Shown here piece by piece: positions 1 through 46,287 of a stretch of DNA of 64,000 nucleotides (positions within the stretch are counted from its first letter, which is position 1; every line of letters starts with the position of its first letter). Below the pieces are notes generated by a model that saw only the letters and a program-made list of their open reading frames with translations, searched no databases and had not been told where the DNA came from. Position numbers and translations under genes: made by a program. Source of the DNA: Paroedura picta. Its lineage: Eukaryota; Chordata; Lepidosauria; Squamata; Gekkonidae. The DNA lies in NCBI RefSeq assembly GCF_049243985.1, contig NC_135376.1, positions 27,524,001-27,588,000 on the forward strand, given 5' to 3'.

Positions 1-116
1 CGTTCAACAGTGACCATAGTGTTACCAGATAACTGTAGCATCCAGCATCTATGGCTGCCACAGATCAAACGCTACGTAACAAAGCATTGATATAACTTAC
101 CATTATTTCACCAACA

Positions 117-390
117 GCCAGCTTGGTATAGTGGTTAAGAGTGGCAGCCTCTAATCTGGCAAGTCGGATTTGATTCCCCACTCCTCCACATGCAGCCAGC
201 TGGGTGATCTTGGGCCAGTCACAGTCCTGTTAGTGCTGTTCTCACAGAGCAGTCCTTTCAGAGCTATTTCAGCTGCACCTACCTCACAGGGTGTGTGTTT
301 GTGGGGAGAGGAAGAGAAGGTGATTGTAAGCCTCTTTGAGACTCTCTTGAGCAATGAAAAGTAGAGTATAAAAACCAACTCTTCAGAAAC
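117..390 (+). repeat. tRNA-derived SINE, older copy
   Basis: The head reads like a tRNA-type promoter (agccagcttggtatagtgg, then gatttgattcccc as a B-box-like stretch). The body runs through ccagctgggtgatcttgggcc to a tail ending in accaactctt. The same structure occurs at 40708-40987 with better-preserved ends, which identifies this as a dispersed family. It is diverged from that copy, so it is older. Confidence 0.75.
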
Positions 391-392
391 AA

Positions 393-721
393 TATTTTTC
401 AATCAAAACATCCAACTAAGCAATGAGCAATTTGTTACCTACAGATATATCTGCATGCCTATTTCAGTTGCCTGTTACTGCTAGGCAAAGCTGCATACCT
501 ACTCCAGAATAACAAAACAGTTGTGTAGAAAGGCACTCTCGATGACTCACACAATTTAGTCCATTTGCAAATAGGGCTCCGCAGCCAATCCTACAACAGC
601 CACAGGCACCATGGTTACATGCAGGGCTTCAGCACTATACAAAACAAATGAGTGGAGAAGGGTGCATTGAAGAGCATGACACACCGCTGCTGGTGTTGAC
701 TCGGCTGGAGTTGACTTAAGC
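393..721. other. No gene seen
   Basis: This is unique-looking sequence between a SINE and a MITE. I see no coding frame with flanking splice signals and no clear repeat. Confidence 0.4.
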
Positions 722-723
722 TA

Positions 724-920
724 GGGTTGCCAGCATCTGGAGATCTCTTGACATTACAACTGATCTCCAGCCAACAAGATCAGTTCACCTGGAGAAAAGG
801 ACTACTTTGGAAAGTTATCACTATGGTATTGTACCATGCTGAGGTCCCTTCCCAAATCCCACTCCCTCAGTCTCCACCCCCCAAATCTCCAGGTATTTCC
901 AAACCCATAGCTGGCAATCC
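724..920 (+). mobile_element. Mariner-like MITE, about 200 bp, TA target duplication
   Basis: The ends are inverted (gggttgccagc and ctggcaatcc) and are flanked by TA at 722-723 and 921-922, as expected of Tc1/mariner-type insertion. Internal landmarks (gatctccag, ctttggaaag, tctccaggtatttcc) recur in at least seven other places: near 6784, 19440, 19690, 20700, 27073, 32955 and 53374. This is the most abundant MITE family in the window. Superfamily is inferred from the TA duplication only. Confidence 0.65.
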
Positions 921-925
921 TAATT

Positions 926-1876
926 GAAGCCAAGTCACTAAGTCTGTGAGGTCTACATAAAGAGTGGTATGGCTAACTTGCATCAAGGATTATCAACACT
1001 GCTTTTAAGTTCCTGGGCTTCTACTGGGGGGAGGGCTGCTTGTGGCACACTTATGGTTTCTACTCTCTTGTTTTGATCTTTGGGCAACTGATACACTGCT
1101 TGGTAACTGGGGACTTCTACACATAATAGTTTTTTTACAAATGACCTTCTGCCCTAATCCACCAGACTTTAGCTCACAGGTACTCTCCCACATGGGTAGG
1201 TCTACCATATTTCAACTCCCTAGAATATCCCATCTCTGCTCCTCCAGTTCTGCCCATGGTGTAGTATTTTTGCTATTACAATTTCCTCCCCCCCCCCATA
1301 TTAGAAGGCCTTTCCTAGCTCTACTGATCCATTTTTCCTAAAGGAGCTATTTGTATGGGGGACTGTAAGTAATATACCTGATACTAGAGATAAATATAAT
1401 GGAATTTAAAATAAAACTTTATACTGGGGAAAATATAAAACTTAGGCATTGGGTGATATAATAAGCATATCTATTGTAGTTGGTCTAAATTCTGGCCCTA
1501 TGCCCATGTGACCCTATGCCACATATTGATTTCAAACATGTACTTTATCTGGAATGACATTTTTTATGCTTTTCACTTCAGCTACAAGAATACACAAAGC
1601 AAAAAAAGACCTCTTTCCCTTTTTCTGGCCACAATTGTTTCTAACTCCTCCCCATTCACTTCTAATGAAGGTATCAAGAGTTCTGCATTAATAGTGTCAC
1701 CCAAAGCAGTTCTACTCAGAATCCTACTCAAGCACCTTACTCCCAGGAAACTGTTCTCAGGGTTGCACTCTAAATGTGTGAACTTGTAAAACGATGAGAG
1801 GTAAAGGAGCAGTGTGCAAAAAGACAGAAAAACACAACATTTACATAGCTTTGCAAAACTTTGAATTTGTCTTTAA
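926..1876. other. No gene seen
   Basis: The stretch is AT-rich with a short C run near 1288. Short open frames here have no start context, splice signals or recognisable product. Confidence 0.4.
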
Positions 1877-2656
1877 TTAGCTTTGTTATTACTTTCAAGA
1901 TCTGAACTTCAGAATGATCAGAATTAACATTATGAGATGAATGATCAGAATTAACATTATGTGGATGCCCACATGTACAGTCTGCGTACCTAGATGCAGA
2001 GACGGCCAACGCCATCTGCTTCCACAACTTACGTACCACCTAGTCATCGTACGGCCAGATTGCTGCCAGCTGTGCCTGGGCATTACCTCCTGGCCATATG
2101 ACCAGGGTGATACTTGCGGCTGTGCAGCAGAATTCCCATTTCACATCCATGCCTGCAGTCACACAGCATAACCCTAAGCTTGATAGTTAGCCAAACATTG
2201 GCTCTCAGGCCCTGCAAAAAAAAAAGCCTGATGGGCCTCTGGCCACAGAGTGGGTTGTTGGTATCCTGGACCCCATGGAGCCACAGATGAGCAAGATGAA
2301 GAACTGCCATTTCCACGGTGGCTGGATACATGTAAACCTGAAAACCACCTCTGATAGGCTTGGTTGTGCAAACCCACTCGGAAAAAAACTCTTCTCCCAT
2401 GGCTGGTGGTCCAGATGATTCCTGCCACCAAAATGAGCCACAAAAACCTGACCCAGTCCTGCCCCAATTGTAGAACTGCAGCCAGGACCCACCACACCCC
2501 CAAATGATGGGGAGTTCCCTCCCACCAGCCAGCTCCCTGTCGGCGTTCCTCCCCCACAGCGGCAATGGCCCCCGTTAGATGAGTCTTGGGGGCTTTTTAG
2601 CTTTGTTATTACTTTCAAGATCTGAACATAATGGTCAGAATTAACATTATGAGATG
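1877..2656. repeat. GC-rich block flanked by 60-bp direct repeats
   Basis: A stretch beginning ttagctttgttattacttt at 1877-1939 recurs at 2597-2656, including gaattaacattatgagatg. A third, shorter copy of the end of the unit sits at 1941-1967. The roughly 650 bases between them are much richer in G and C than the surroundings and hold overlapping minus-strand open frames with no recognisable product. It could be a segmental tandem duplication or an unclassified element with short terminal direct repeats. Confidence 0.55.
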
Positions 2657-3396
2657 ACAACCACATGCATATCTTAGTTGTAGAGGGTGGAAGGTAAAGT
2701 TCAGTACTGCAAACTACATATGTTCATTATTTTGTTTTACTTGTGGAAAGCCTACTATTATATGAACTAGAAATATCTTATTAAGCTGTAGGTTATCTCC
2801 AGCCCACGAAGAATCAATATGTAAAGTACTAAAATAAATCCAAATCTTGCAGAATCCTTTATTGACATCTGTTTAAAAGTTCCTGCTTGCATCCATTTTA
2901 ATATAATGTATATTTTAATTGTGCTCCTCAGCCCAGCAACGAGTCTGTAAGGAACTGCTAAGAATAAAAGCCTAATACAAATGATGATTAAAGTACTGTA
3001 CAAAATATTTCTTAAAGAGGAGATTGTGCTGGATTCAGGCACAATGTAAGGATGCACTAGTGGCTGTCCGGCCTGCCCTCCATATGCTGTCTTCTCCAGT
3101 AAATCTGAAGGAAGGTGCAGCCTGCCATAACATTTCTCCATCTTCCCGGCATTGAACACAAACAACTTCATCTCAGAGTTAAGGGAGGAGCTGGATAATA
3201 CAAACAAATTCTAAGGAGTTGACCTTAAGAATATAACATCAAACTCTGGTCTTCTAACAGCTATTTTCAGCCATTGAAGAGTCCCCAATAACACTACATT
3301 AGTAGCACATGGTTGCAGGCCTGTTTCAAAATATCAAAAAATAGATTCTTGTTGAAGTAAGACATTTACAAGAGCCAATACAGTACTCATCTAAGC
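2657..3396. other. GRK7 3' flank, no gene seen
   Basis: A minus-strand AATAAA (plus TTTATT at 2858-2863) is a second, more distal polyadenylation candidate for GRK7. No exon of the expected next gene (ATP1B3 in human) is visible. Confidence 0.35.
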
Positions 3397-3538
3397 CAGG
3401 GGTAGTCAACCTGTGGTCCTCCAGATGTCCATGGACTACAATTCCCATGAGCCCCAGCCAGCAAATGCAAATGCTGGCAGGGGCTCATGGGAATTGTAGT
3501 ACATGGACATCTGGAGGACCACAGGTTGACTACCCCTG
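3397..3538. mobile_element. Palindromic hAT-type MITE with perfect 8-bp target duplication
   Basis: This 142-bp element is almost entirely an inverted repeat. Two arms of about 60 bp, beginning caggggtagtcaacctg, surround a loop of roughly 20 bp. It is flanked by the identical 8-mer atctaagc at 3389-3396 and 3539-3546, the hAT signature. The near-identical arms suggest a fairly recent insertion. A shorter relative lies at 46623-46716. Confidence 0.85.
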
Positions 3539-3597
3539 ATCTAAGCTATACACATGTATGCATATTTTCCCCACATTAAAAGCACTTGTAAAAATAA

Positions 3598-3603
3598 TTT
3601 ATT
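3598..3603 (-). terminator. Candidate GRK7 polyadenylation signal
   Basis: The minus strand reads AATAAA here, about 610 bases after the GRK7 stop codon. It is the nearest canonical hexamer I found downstream, but no transcript evidence is available and the 2858-2863 site is an alternative. Confidence 0.3.
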
Positions 3604-4214
3604 TAAACCCCTTACTTGCAGAATAAGTATTGCTGTTGCCTTTCTGTTCTTTCTCCTCTGAAAGGCCAGTTACAAACTGGCATAACTCATTTGTAGTTTA
3701 ATTTAAACTACAGCTTTCATCAAAATGAAAAGATATTATCAGGAAGCCTGATAGAAAGGTGAAACTGTTAGCAAAAAGGAGAGTTAACTATTATAACTAT
3801 TATTAACTATTATAACAATGATAGATACATGGAGAACCCTAGAAAGGAATAGCCTATATAAACATAAACATAAAAAGGAATAACCTGTATAAATCAATCC
3901 ACGAACCACTATCTCATTTCCACTCCAACAATGTCTTTTTTACCATGAACTTCAATGAATTACTACTGAACATTGCAAAGTAGCTGGCAGTCCTAAGCAA
4001 AATTATTTAAAATTCAAATGTCAGTTTTTGCACATTTTAGCAAGAAACCAAAATGTTGTGTGAAATCTTAAAAGAATCCCGATTCTTCATTTCAAAAATT
4101 TCCAATAAGGTATCAGCCGGAAACAGGAAGAGCTTATTCAGTTTGCTGTAAGGATGTTGATGAGTCCTTGATGAACATCTCTGATTTCTGGAAATAACAT
4201 TTCAGATGTCACAT

Positions 4215-38389
<34,175 letters not shown>

Positions 38390-39582
38390 TTTGTTGTCCT
38401 GCTAGGGTGGCAAACCACTGCGTAGATCTGGGGCTGCCTGCCTTCTTCCACCGTCTGGATATGCCTGCAGGCTTCAAAGAAATGCGGGGGAGACTGACTG
38501 CTTTAGCATTAAATACCTCTCAAGGATTTTTCATTAAGTACCTTTAGGTTATGTACCATTTGCGGAAAGCAGCTGGTAAGAGGTTTCTCTCTAAGGAGCT
38601 TTGTGCTTACTATCTATAGCTAAATGAATGGCATCACAGGAAAACCTGCTCCCTGCCACCAAATGCATTCCTTAACACAAACTCCTCTTTACTCCTAAAT
38701 CTTGCTATACCTCTTACACCACTCTGAGCCCAGGATCTATCTTCTGCACAAAAATTGCATGACACTGTTTCTTCATTAAAGAGTTATCCTTCTCGGTAAC
38801 AAACTACAGCAACAAGTCTTTGAACCAGGCTTTCAAAAGGGAATTGAAATGCTTTCTGCATTTTGCTTTGCTACCAATCAGCAAGAAAACACTATTCAGA
38901 ATCACAGTCTTCACAATGATGTCAAAAAAGCAGGCTGAGAATTAGATTTAAATACTTATTATTCAGTCCTAGAGTCTAAAGCCTATTTCTTCATGCAGAT
39001 CGTATGCAGAGCAAGTCAGTGTTGAGAGCAGCATTTATGCTGCAAAACGTTTGGCTGCTGTCAGACACAGACACTCAATAAAGGCAAACCAGATCTTACA
39101 TACTGAACAAGATCCTTATTTTGTATACAACCTGTTGTATTTTCGCAGCCATTCAGGAATGGCTGGAATACAACAAGATGTATATTCTGTAAGAACTCAT
39201 TTCCTGACCATCAGAACTCATTGAGCCAGGAATGCTTGTGGCCCTCATTTGAGGGCTCAATTAGATGTCAAGCAACCTGAAGTCATATGTTGAAAACTGA
39301 GGGGGAGACAGACCCCTCAGGGAAAGACAAACAATACACTGGATTGGATATAACATCCATCAAAATGCTGAGAGTCAGTCTTATTCCATTCTATTGCTTG
39401 GGTCAAAAAGCAGAATTGCTCCCTAAATGACCTATTTACAACAGCACGTTGTAACAGTAGTAGACTGATCATGGCTGAAGGGGCTACAAAGAGTATGAAA
39501 TGTATTGACTAATTTCTGACATAATGCCAAATCACGGTTTTCATTAGCTAGTTTCAAATAAAGACCTGGCAAATTGTATTTA

Positions 39583-39720
39583 CCGTATATACTCGCATAT
39601 AAGCTGACCCACATATAAGCAGAGGCACCTAATTTTACCAGAAAATCCGGGCAAACTTATTGACTCGCATATAAGCAGAGGGTGGGAAATGCAGCAGCTA
39701 CTGGTAAATTTACATTGAGG
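39583..39720 (+). mobile_element. DNA-transposon fragment (tatactcgcatataagc family)
   Basis: Starts ccgtatatactcgcatataa after a TA and continues with cctaattttaccag and gactcgcatataagcagagg, an interspersed family I recognise from amniotes. The other end is not clear. Confidence 0.5.
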
Positions 39721-40707
39721 CACCAGTAGGTTAAATGCTTTTGAATACTTATTTCAAAGAAAAAACAGTAAACTAGCTCTGTAAGTGCAAAAGAGGGCCA
39801 GCAAAACAACAGTACCCAAAGTTGGCAACCTACTACAACAAGTACAACAGCTACCAAACTGGGAGAATGGACTACTCTAACTATACAGTGCCCCCCCCCC
39901 CAGAACAAAACACTGAAATAAAGAATTGTAAAACTCAACACTGAAAATTATAAAATCAACAATTAAAGAACTATAAAAATAAAAAAGTACTAAAAAAAAA
40001 CACAACCCCAAGAAGAAAAGGCAAACAATGATGCCCCTTAGAAAAAAGAAATAAACACTAGTTTAGAGAGCATGGCAAAAGCTGCTGAAGCTTTTAAAAC
40101 TATTGTTTGTTGTGACCTCTGAAATAAGCTGTTATGAATCTCAAAATCTCAAACAAGGCAGGCAATCTAAGGACCAAACTACATATTACTTTTCCCACAT
40201 GGTAGCCATACACCACTGCAAGTTTTCCATCTTCCCCAGATACATGGAAGATAGGAAGCAGGTTTAGTATGGGGTGGGGAGGGAATTGAATGGGGATGGT
40301 TTTCAATGTTATGTTTTTTTAATTTTATTGTTATGGTTGTTGTGAGCCCCTATAAGTGGGCTGGCCAGGAACAGAGGTATATTAATTCAACTAGTGAATG
40401 AATGAATGAAAACTCTATCCAGAAGTGCTGCAGGAGATCAATTCTGTTTGGGACTACAGTGTGAGTGGAAGAGGGGTTCTTGCCTCCCCCCCCATGTTGT
40501 TTTCCCAAAATGAAATGGCACTACAGGTGTTATTTGCCCCTTATGCGGTTGCCCAACATTGGGTCACTTCTCAGAATGAGAAAAATATGAAATAGGGAGC
40601 CATTAGAAATTAAAGTCCCTCGCTGTGACTGCTGCAGCATAAGTTCTGCAACAGAAAGCTGTCAAGAGTAATCATTTCACATGTTCCAACTCTGGATTTG
40701 ATTTGAG

Positions 40708-40987
40708 AGCCAGTTTGGTGTAGTGGTTAGGAGTGCGGACTTCTAATCTGGCATGCCGGGTTCGATTCTGCACTCCCCCACATGCAACCAGCTGGGTGAC
40801 CTTGGGCTCGCCACGGCACTGATAAAGCTGTTCTGACCGGGCAGTGATATCAGGGCTCTCTCAGCCTCACCCACCCCACAGGGTGTCTGTTGTGGGGAGA
40901 GGAATGGGAAGGCGACTGTAAGCCGCTTTGAGCCTCCTCCGGGTAGGGAAAAGCGGCATATAAGAACCAACTCTTCTTCTTCTTCTT
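40708..40987 (+). repeat. tRNA-derived SINE, full length
   Basis: Head agccagtttggtgtagtggt with ccgggttcgattctgc as the B box. The body has cagctgggtgaccttgggct, then gggtgtctgttgtggggaga, and the tail is aagaaccaactcttcttctt. It is the best-preserved of four copies (117, 14812 head only, 40708, 47942). Confidence 0.8.
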
Positions 40988-41783
40988 GATTATATGGACA
41001 AATATTTAATTTAAGGCTGTGCTGAATGAGAAAATGAAGTGGCAAAGAATAATTGATCATTTTAGCAATATCTTTAATATATTTGAAATAATGCTGCAGC
41101 CACAACTCCATCTAATACATTTAACTTCTGTTGACATCTGCAAGCAGTAGAACTTTTGTCAGATCATGTTCTGTAATGAGATGTTGGGGACAGAAGTGTT
41201 ACATCTTACCAAATGCATCTGCTTAATTATGCAGGAAAAATGAGTTTATGGATGCTGCTTTGACTTACCATTCTGATGCCCTTTTAAAAATGCTACCTCA
41301 CCAAAAAAGATACATTCACATTTTCATCAATTCATATATTTACTAAGAAGTTGGCAAACATGTGGAAAAGGAAGTTAAGTATTACCAAATATTAAGGCTG
41401 TGATCCAAAAGCTGCTGCATACAGAGCACTGTGCATGCACTGAGACTTCATAGAATGGTGCATAGGCTATTTGCAGGGGGTGGGACTACTTACCAAATAC
41501 AGAACAAGACTTACTGGTTGCTAATTATCAGACTTTCCTGTGTCTCTACAGAACAGATTTTAACTGAATTGATTTCTAAGTAAATTATACTGCTCTACCA
41601 AAAAAAAAAAGCTGAGCAATTTATAGGGTAATGTTTTAATTCTGTGTATTGCAATATACCTTTTGAAAGGAGTAAATTAAAATTTAACCTTTAAAATATC
41701 ATAGAAGCAGATAATATTCAAAACCAAAACATTTCATCTTAGTGAAACAAAGAAAAAAGTAAAAATGAATGTGTCCAGACCTA

Positions 41784-41789
41784 TTTATT
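41784..41789 (-). terminator. Candidate RNF7 polyadenylation signal
   Basis: The minus strand reads AATAAA about 340 bases after the RNF7 stop. It is a canonical hexamer at a plausible distance. No transcript data are available. Confidence 0.4.
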
Positions 41790-42126
41790 TCAGTTAAATA
41801 ACCCAGTTTCCAGAAAACAGTGATATTTTAGCTGTAATTGCTTAGATTATATTGTACTTGTGGGCTTCATCAGCCCGAACACTTTTCTAAGCAATTTTAC
41901 AAAGTTCACAGCAAACATTTAGATACATTCTTCAATACTGTACATCTGTATTCTTGCAAGAACAATCCTGAAGGCTACAACAGATCAGGAAAGCAACATA
42001 AAATGCTGTAGGCCTAAATAAATAAAACAAATTCTGTCACACATTGAGTAGTCCTTTCTCATCAGGGATAATGGCATCAGTTGTTTAAAGTTCTAAATAA
42101 GTTCAGCAGAAGAACTGCAGGTGCTT

Positions 42127-42245
42127 TTATTTGCCTATTCTTTGAACTACCCAGTCCTGTTGACAGAGCGGGCAACGATTGTTCTGTTTCACCCAAAGTG
42201 ACATGCAGCAATTGTGGAAGGAATGATTACACTCTCCCCAGACCA
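42127..42245 (-). CDS. RNF7: RNF7 exon 3 (RING C-terminal half)
   Basis: Acceptor ctttcag before 42245; the first two bases complete a Val codon. Encodes [20 protein letters not shown], then [18 protein letters not shown] and TAA at 42129-42127. It carries the His/Cys ligands and the E2-facing tryptophan (QQDW). Confidence 0.97.
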
Positions 42246-45200
42246 CTGAAAGAAAAGAAAAGAAAACTTGAGATGTCACAGTTCATAAGTAGTTTGGCAG
42301 ATTTTGCTCTACAAACTAACATGGTTTCCTCTTTGCATACCAATTTTACAATATGTGTGTCACAGTCAGGATTCAAATCAACATGTTAACATGTTCCACA
42401 TTGCCAAAAAAGCACTATATTTTTGTTTCTTTAAAAGTAATGCATTTTTGTAAATGAGACAGATTGTAATACAGCACTGGAGAGGTTGAAAATGCTTACT
42501 GTTCAAAGAGAAAAATCGTATTGCACTCGACACAAGCGGCCACTCAGTGTTCCAAACTAGAACTCTGAATTCCCCCTGGAAGACTTTATGGCAAATACAA
42601 AGTTGATGTTTCAGGCTAACATTTGTCAGCCAAATACTGCACATCCCCTCTCTTTCTTCTCAGGGCCAACTCTCCCTGTGTGAAGGACACTTGAAAATAC
42701 AACCAGGTAGCAGCTATCTTCTAAAATCTGAAAACTCAGCCCGTGAACACGCACAATAATGTACAAAGCCTTCGCTCCCACAATTTTTAAACACTTAGGT
42801 GCAATTTATAAATACAGTGGACCAAGGCTGAAGCCAGGGAATAACACCTCCCTGACGAAAAACCCACCTAAACTTTGGTGAATACTACCGACTTGTTAAC
42901 AAACCAAATGTTTAAGTGCATACTATTGAATTTCATACTTTATCGCTACAGTATTTCCAAATTGTAAAGAAATCTGAACTTCCTTCCAGATGTAGTAATA
43001 TATACAAACAAATTAAGCACATGGTCCATATACAAATATAAAAACTTCTAAGTAGTGCAGGTTTCAATGGGAGATATTTAGTCTTTTGCTGAAATCAATG
43101 GAACTGCTTATTTTTGGCAAAAGTGTGCCCAATTAAGATGCAATCTCTTCTACAAATCCTAAAAAGTTACTGGAGTATAATCTCAACCCTCTGACATTCT
43201 ATTTAAAACATGAAAAATCATACTATTAAAAATAATACATTTGAGACTTCAAAAATCTCAGCCTTTATGAAGTCAAAATTTTTTTTTCAAAACTTCCTAT
43301 TCTTCTCTCCTTCAACCAGCCATCTGTTCAGAGAAATGTTTGAAGATACGAAGGACATTGTAGTTGCTGCTCCCAAATTAATCTAATTCCTCCTTAACAG
43401 TCACATATATTCAAAGGACTGACAGCACATTTGCTATACCAAGTATTTTATAGAACAGTATGCCTTTTTTACTCAAGGGTTGCTCAAGATAATTTTACTG
43501 AAATAAGTACTCATTTGAAAACTTTAAAAAGCACCCCACTAAGAGACAGCCTTTGGTTGAATAACAAGAGAATGAAATCACAACCTACCAACACAATCTT
43601 CTTGTTTGTTTTCAGCTTGACATCTTAGACAGGCATCTAGATGTAACAAGAATAAAACTAAATGTAATGTTTTGGATATACCTAACTTACTTACCAAAGC
43701 ATGTACAATTGCTGAAAAACATTTTGGAAATATTAATATTGCGCTGACTGTATGTAGAAATTCTCTACCCTAATGTTATGGTTTATGAAGGTATGTATGC
43801 ATTACAAAATCTCAACTTTTACTTATGATAATACTTTTAAATAAGCAGAATTTATATGGAGAAGAGCTTATGGACAAGACAAAGATTTGCTTCAGGATGT
43901 TCCTTCTTAGGCATGGAAAATGTATTATTTGTAGTGAGGGGCTGTGGTCTCTGGTTCAATCTCTAGCACCTCTAGCTAAAAGGATCGATCGGGTGATGGG
44001 TTACACAACAAATATGTTTCTCCATACAATTCTGTAAAAACCCTTGTAGAGAAACAATCCATTTTTTGACTGTCAAAAATAGTTCAAAAGGACACACAGC
44101 GTGATCCCCAAATATGGAAGAAAGGACAACAGAGAACTAACTGTACCAACCTCATATCCAATCAGATCAAATGTTGTCACAATTATCATCGGATGTGTGT
44201 GAGAGAGATAAGCAATCTGGAAATTTCTATGATTTTGTAACTTTTAGGGGCTTAAGCAGACAATGTCCTCTTTGCCCTATATTTAGCATACTCTCAACTG
44301 GCACCAATATTCTTGGTCCTCATCAAGTCTTATATCTGGTTTGCCTTTTTCCTTTCAATTTATAATGCTGTATTTTTCTACATATATGAGTAAGCCCCCC
44401 CCCCCCCAATACTGTCACTGCAATTTTACCTGTGGATGCCCTGGTTTTAGTACTTTTTTGATTGACATAAACCGCACTTTTTATTATATACATTGACAGG
44501 CCTGGGGGCAACCAAGAAATTATAGAGGAGACAATGCATATGGAAATTTGCCTCTTTCTATTCACTTGCAAGATCTTATTCTCACGTCACCACTCTTTTC
44601 CCTTTACATGACTAAGTTGCTTTCATTATTCTTTGCTTCCCACTGGACATTCAATCCTCATTTTTTCTCCTTTGGGCCAGTTTGCATAAATACATTTCTC
44701 TGTATATCTAGGGTTTCCCAAATATATAAAAACTTCTACCTTGGGGAGCCTGGGTTTTCTGCTTTTATGATATCAAGAGGCTTGCTACCTTTAGTATGAG
44801 CTAGTCATAATCATAATGCAATAATAATGTTAAGTCATAAAGATCTGCCAGCAAGGAATTCTTCAATTTGGAAAAAAAATTCTAATCTGCACACACAGGT
44901 AAAAAATTGCTAGTTATTACATTATCCTAAGGAGAGCAACCATGCTTCCTTGCCTTACACATTTAGGTGCACTTTGTGATCTTTTCCTTCTTATATTTGT
45001 GCTTTTTCTTAAATTATAACCTGACAAAGTGCTCTGATTAAATAAAATGCTAACTCATTTTTTGTACCTTTTTAGGTGATCCTAACAAAAGACTTTTATG
45101 GTCCTTTTTTCAAACCAAGGTGGTATACACACAGGAACAATTCTGTTTCCTACGATCATGGCTGTGAATGAAGACATACTTGCACTGCTGGTTCAACATT

Positions 45201-46287
45201 CAAAAGAAAACTGTGCACTTTCCTTCACCAATTGCCAGTTTCCCCACCATGCCACACCTGATGGCTTTTAAAAGTGATTAACTGCTATTGTCCTATAGTA
45301 CCATAAAGTTATAGTGATATATCGCTACTATCTAATAGCTGCTTTACATCCCAGCTTTTTAGTCTCCGGCTCTTTTTACTGAAGCAACAAAGATGGCCAG
45401 AAACTTACCCTTCCCTTTTTGAAAAAAATGAACAATTACAATTCAGTGTGGGGCAACCCCTCTCCCTCCCGTGGTTTTGAAGCCAAAGTAGAGAGAAATC
45501 TGTCTTGATGGTGCCCAAGGCAATCAAATGCCTGGTTATTCTGAGAAACTGGAATAAGAGAGGCCGTTTGGTTTCTCTGAACCAGCATCTGGACTGAGCA
45601 TTTTGTCCAGATGGTATAAAAATATTCCGATCCGCAGCCTCCTTTTTCTGGGCATTTAAATTCAAATCAGCACCCCCCCCCCCGAACCCCAAGGCTGCCT
45701 GGATCCTCTTTTCGAGGAGACCCCCCTAAAGGCGCCGGTTTGCGCGGGAGGAAAACACCCCCCTGAGCAGGGGCCGTGGGCAGAGAGCAGGGCCTTGTCG
45801 CGTCAAGCGGGGCGCCGGGCAACGTCCCCCTCGAGAGCCACCAGGACGAAGACCATTTTAGAACTGAAAAGAGGCGCTGGGCCCGCTCCTGAAAGGCCGC
45901 CCCCCCCCCCCCAAGAGCAAGGGGCAGCGCCGCTCCCCGGAGAAGCCAATGAAAAGGCTCCACAAGGCCTCCAGGCGGCCTCTGAGGCGAGGCCCGCCCC
46001 AGCCCCGCCCCGCGGATGGAGGCAGGCGGGGGGGGAGGGGGCGGTTGCAGGCCCCGCTGCGGAGCGCGCCCTCCCCTCCCCTCCTCCTTGGCCGCCCGCC
46101 TCGCCTTACCCATGACCTGCACGCGGCAGATGGCGCAGGTGTCGCACTCGACGTCCCAGCTCCACATGGCCACGGCGTTCCACTTCTTCAGCGAGAACAT
46201 CTTGTCGGCGCCGCCCGCCTTGGAGACGGAGGAGCCCGCGTGAGAAGCCGGGACGCCCGGCTCGTCTCCGTCCTCCGCGTCGGCCAT
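42127..46287 (-). CDS. RNF7: RNF7 (RBX2/SAG), RING subunit of cullin-RING ligases, whole coding span in 3 exons
   Basis: RNF7 is the small RING-H2 protein that recruits E2 enzymes to CUL5-based ubiquitin ligases and promotes cullin neddylation. Exons 46110-46287, 43589-43636 and 42127-42245 join with phases 1 and 1 into 345 nt, 114 residues; human has 113 from memory. A variable N-terminus (1-29) is followed by [20 protein letters not shown] (30-49), the cullin-binding strand, then the RING with ligands CAIC (51-54), CLRC (62-65), C74, CNHSFHNCC (81-89) and CPLC (100-103). The C-terminus is [11 protein letters not shown]. The whole RING looks intact and nearly identical to human. Confidence 0.97.
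42246..43588 (-). other. RNF7 intron 2, 1.3 kb
   Basis: Ordinary AT-rich intron with gtaggt donor and cag acceptor. I see no exon or clear repeat in it. Confidence 0.8.
43589..43636 (-). CDS. RNF7: RNF7 exon 2, 48-nt microexon
   Basis: Flanked by acatctag and gtaggttg on the minus strand. It encodes (D)[15 protein letters not shown](V), holding Cys 62, Cys 65 and Cys 74. It is too short to appear as an open frame by itself, but phase and protein match are exact on both sides. Confidence 0.96.
43637..46109 (-). other. RNF7 intron 1, 2.5 kb
   Basis: The right third (from about 45690) is CpG-rich and continuous with the promoter island. A possible degraded tRNA-SINE head lies near 43938-44015. 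No further coding exon is visible. Confidence 0.8.

Larger units (their letters stand above)
38390..42126. other. GRK7 5' flank and RNF7 3' flank
   Basis: It holds a MITE-like stretch (39583-39720), a tRNA-SINE (40708-40987) and the presumed RNF7 3' UTR (about 41780-42126). I see no CRX-type GGATTA cluster close to the GRK7 start by eye and no additional exon. Confidence 0.5.

Noticed and set aside
2083-2666. Overlapping minus-strand frames of 127-160 codons
   Set aside because: Three frames overlap in one GC-rich block; composition is Trp/Gly-rich, no splice signals and no recognisable domain.
1-4214. Search for ATP1B3 exons, expected next to GRK7
   Set aside because: No frame with ATP1B3 features or splice sites was found; the gene probably lies beyond the left edge.
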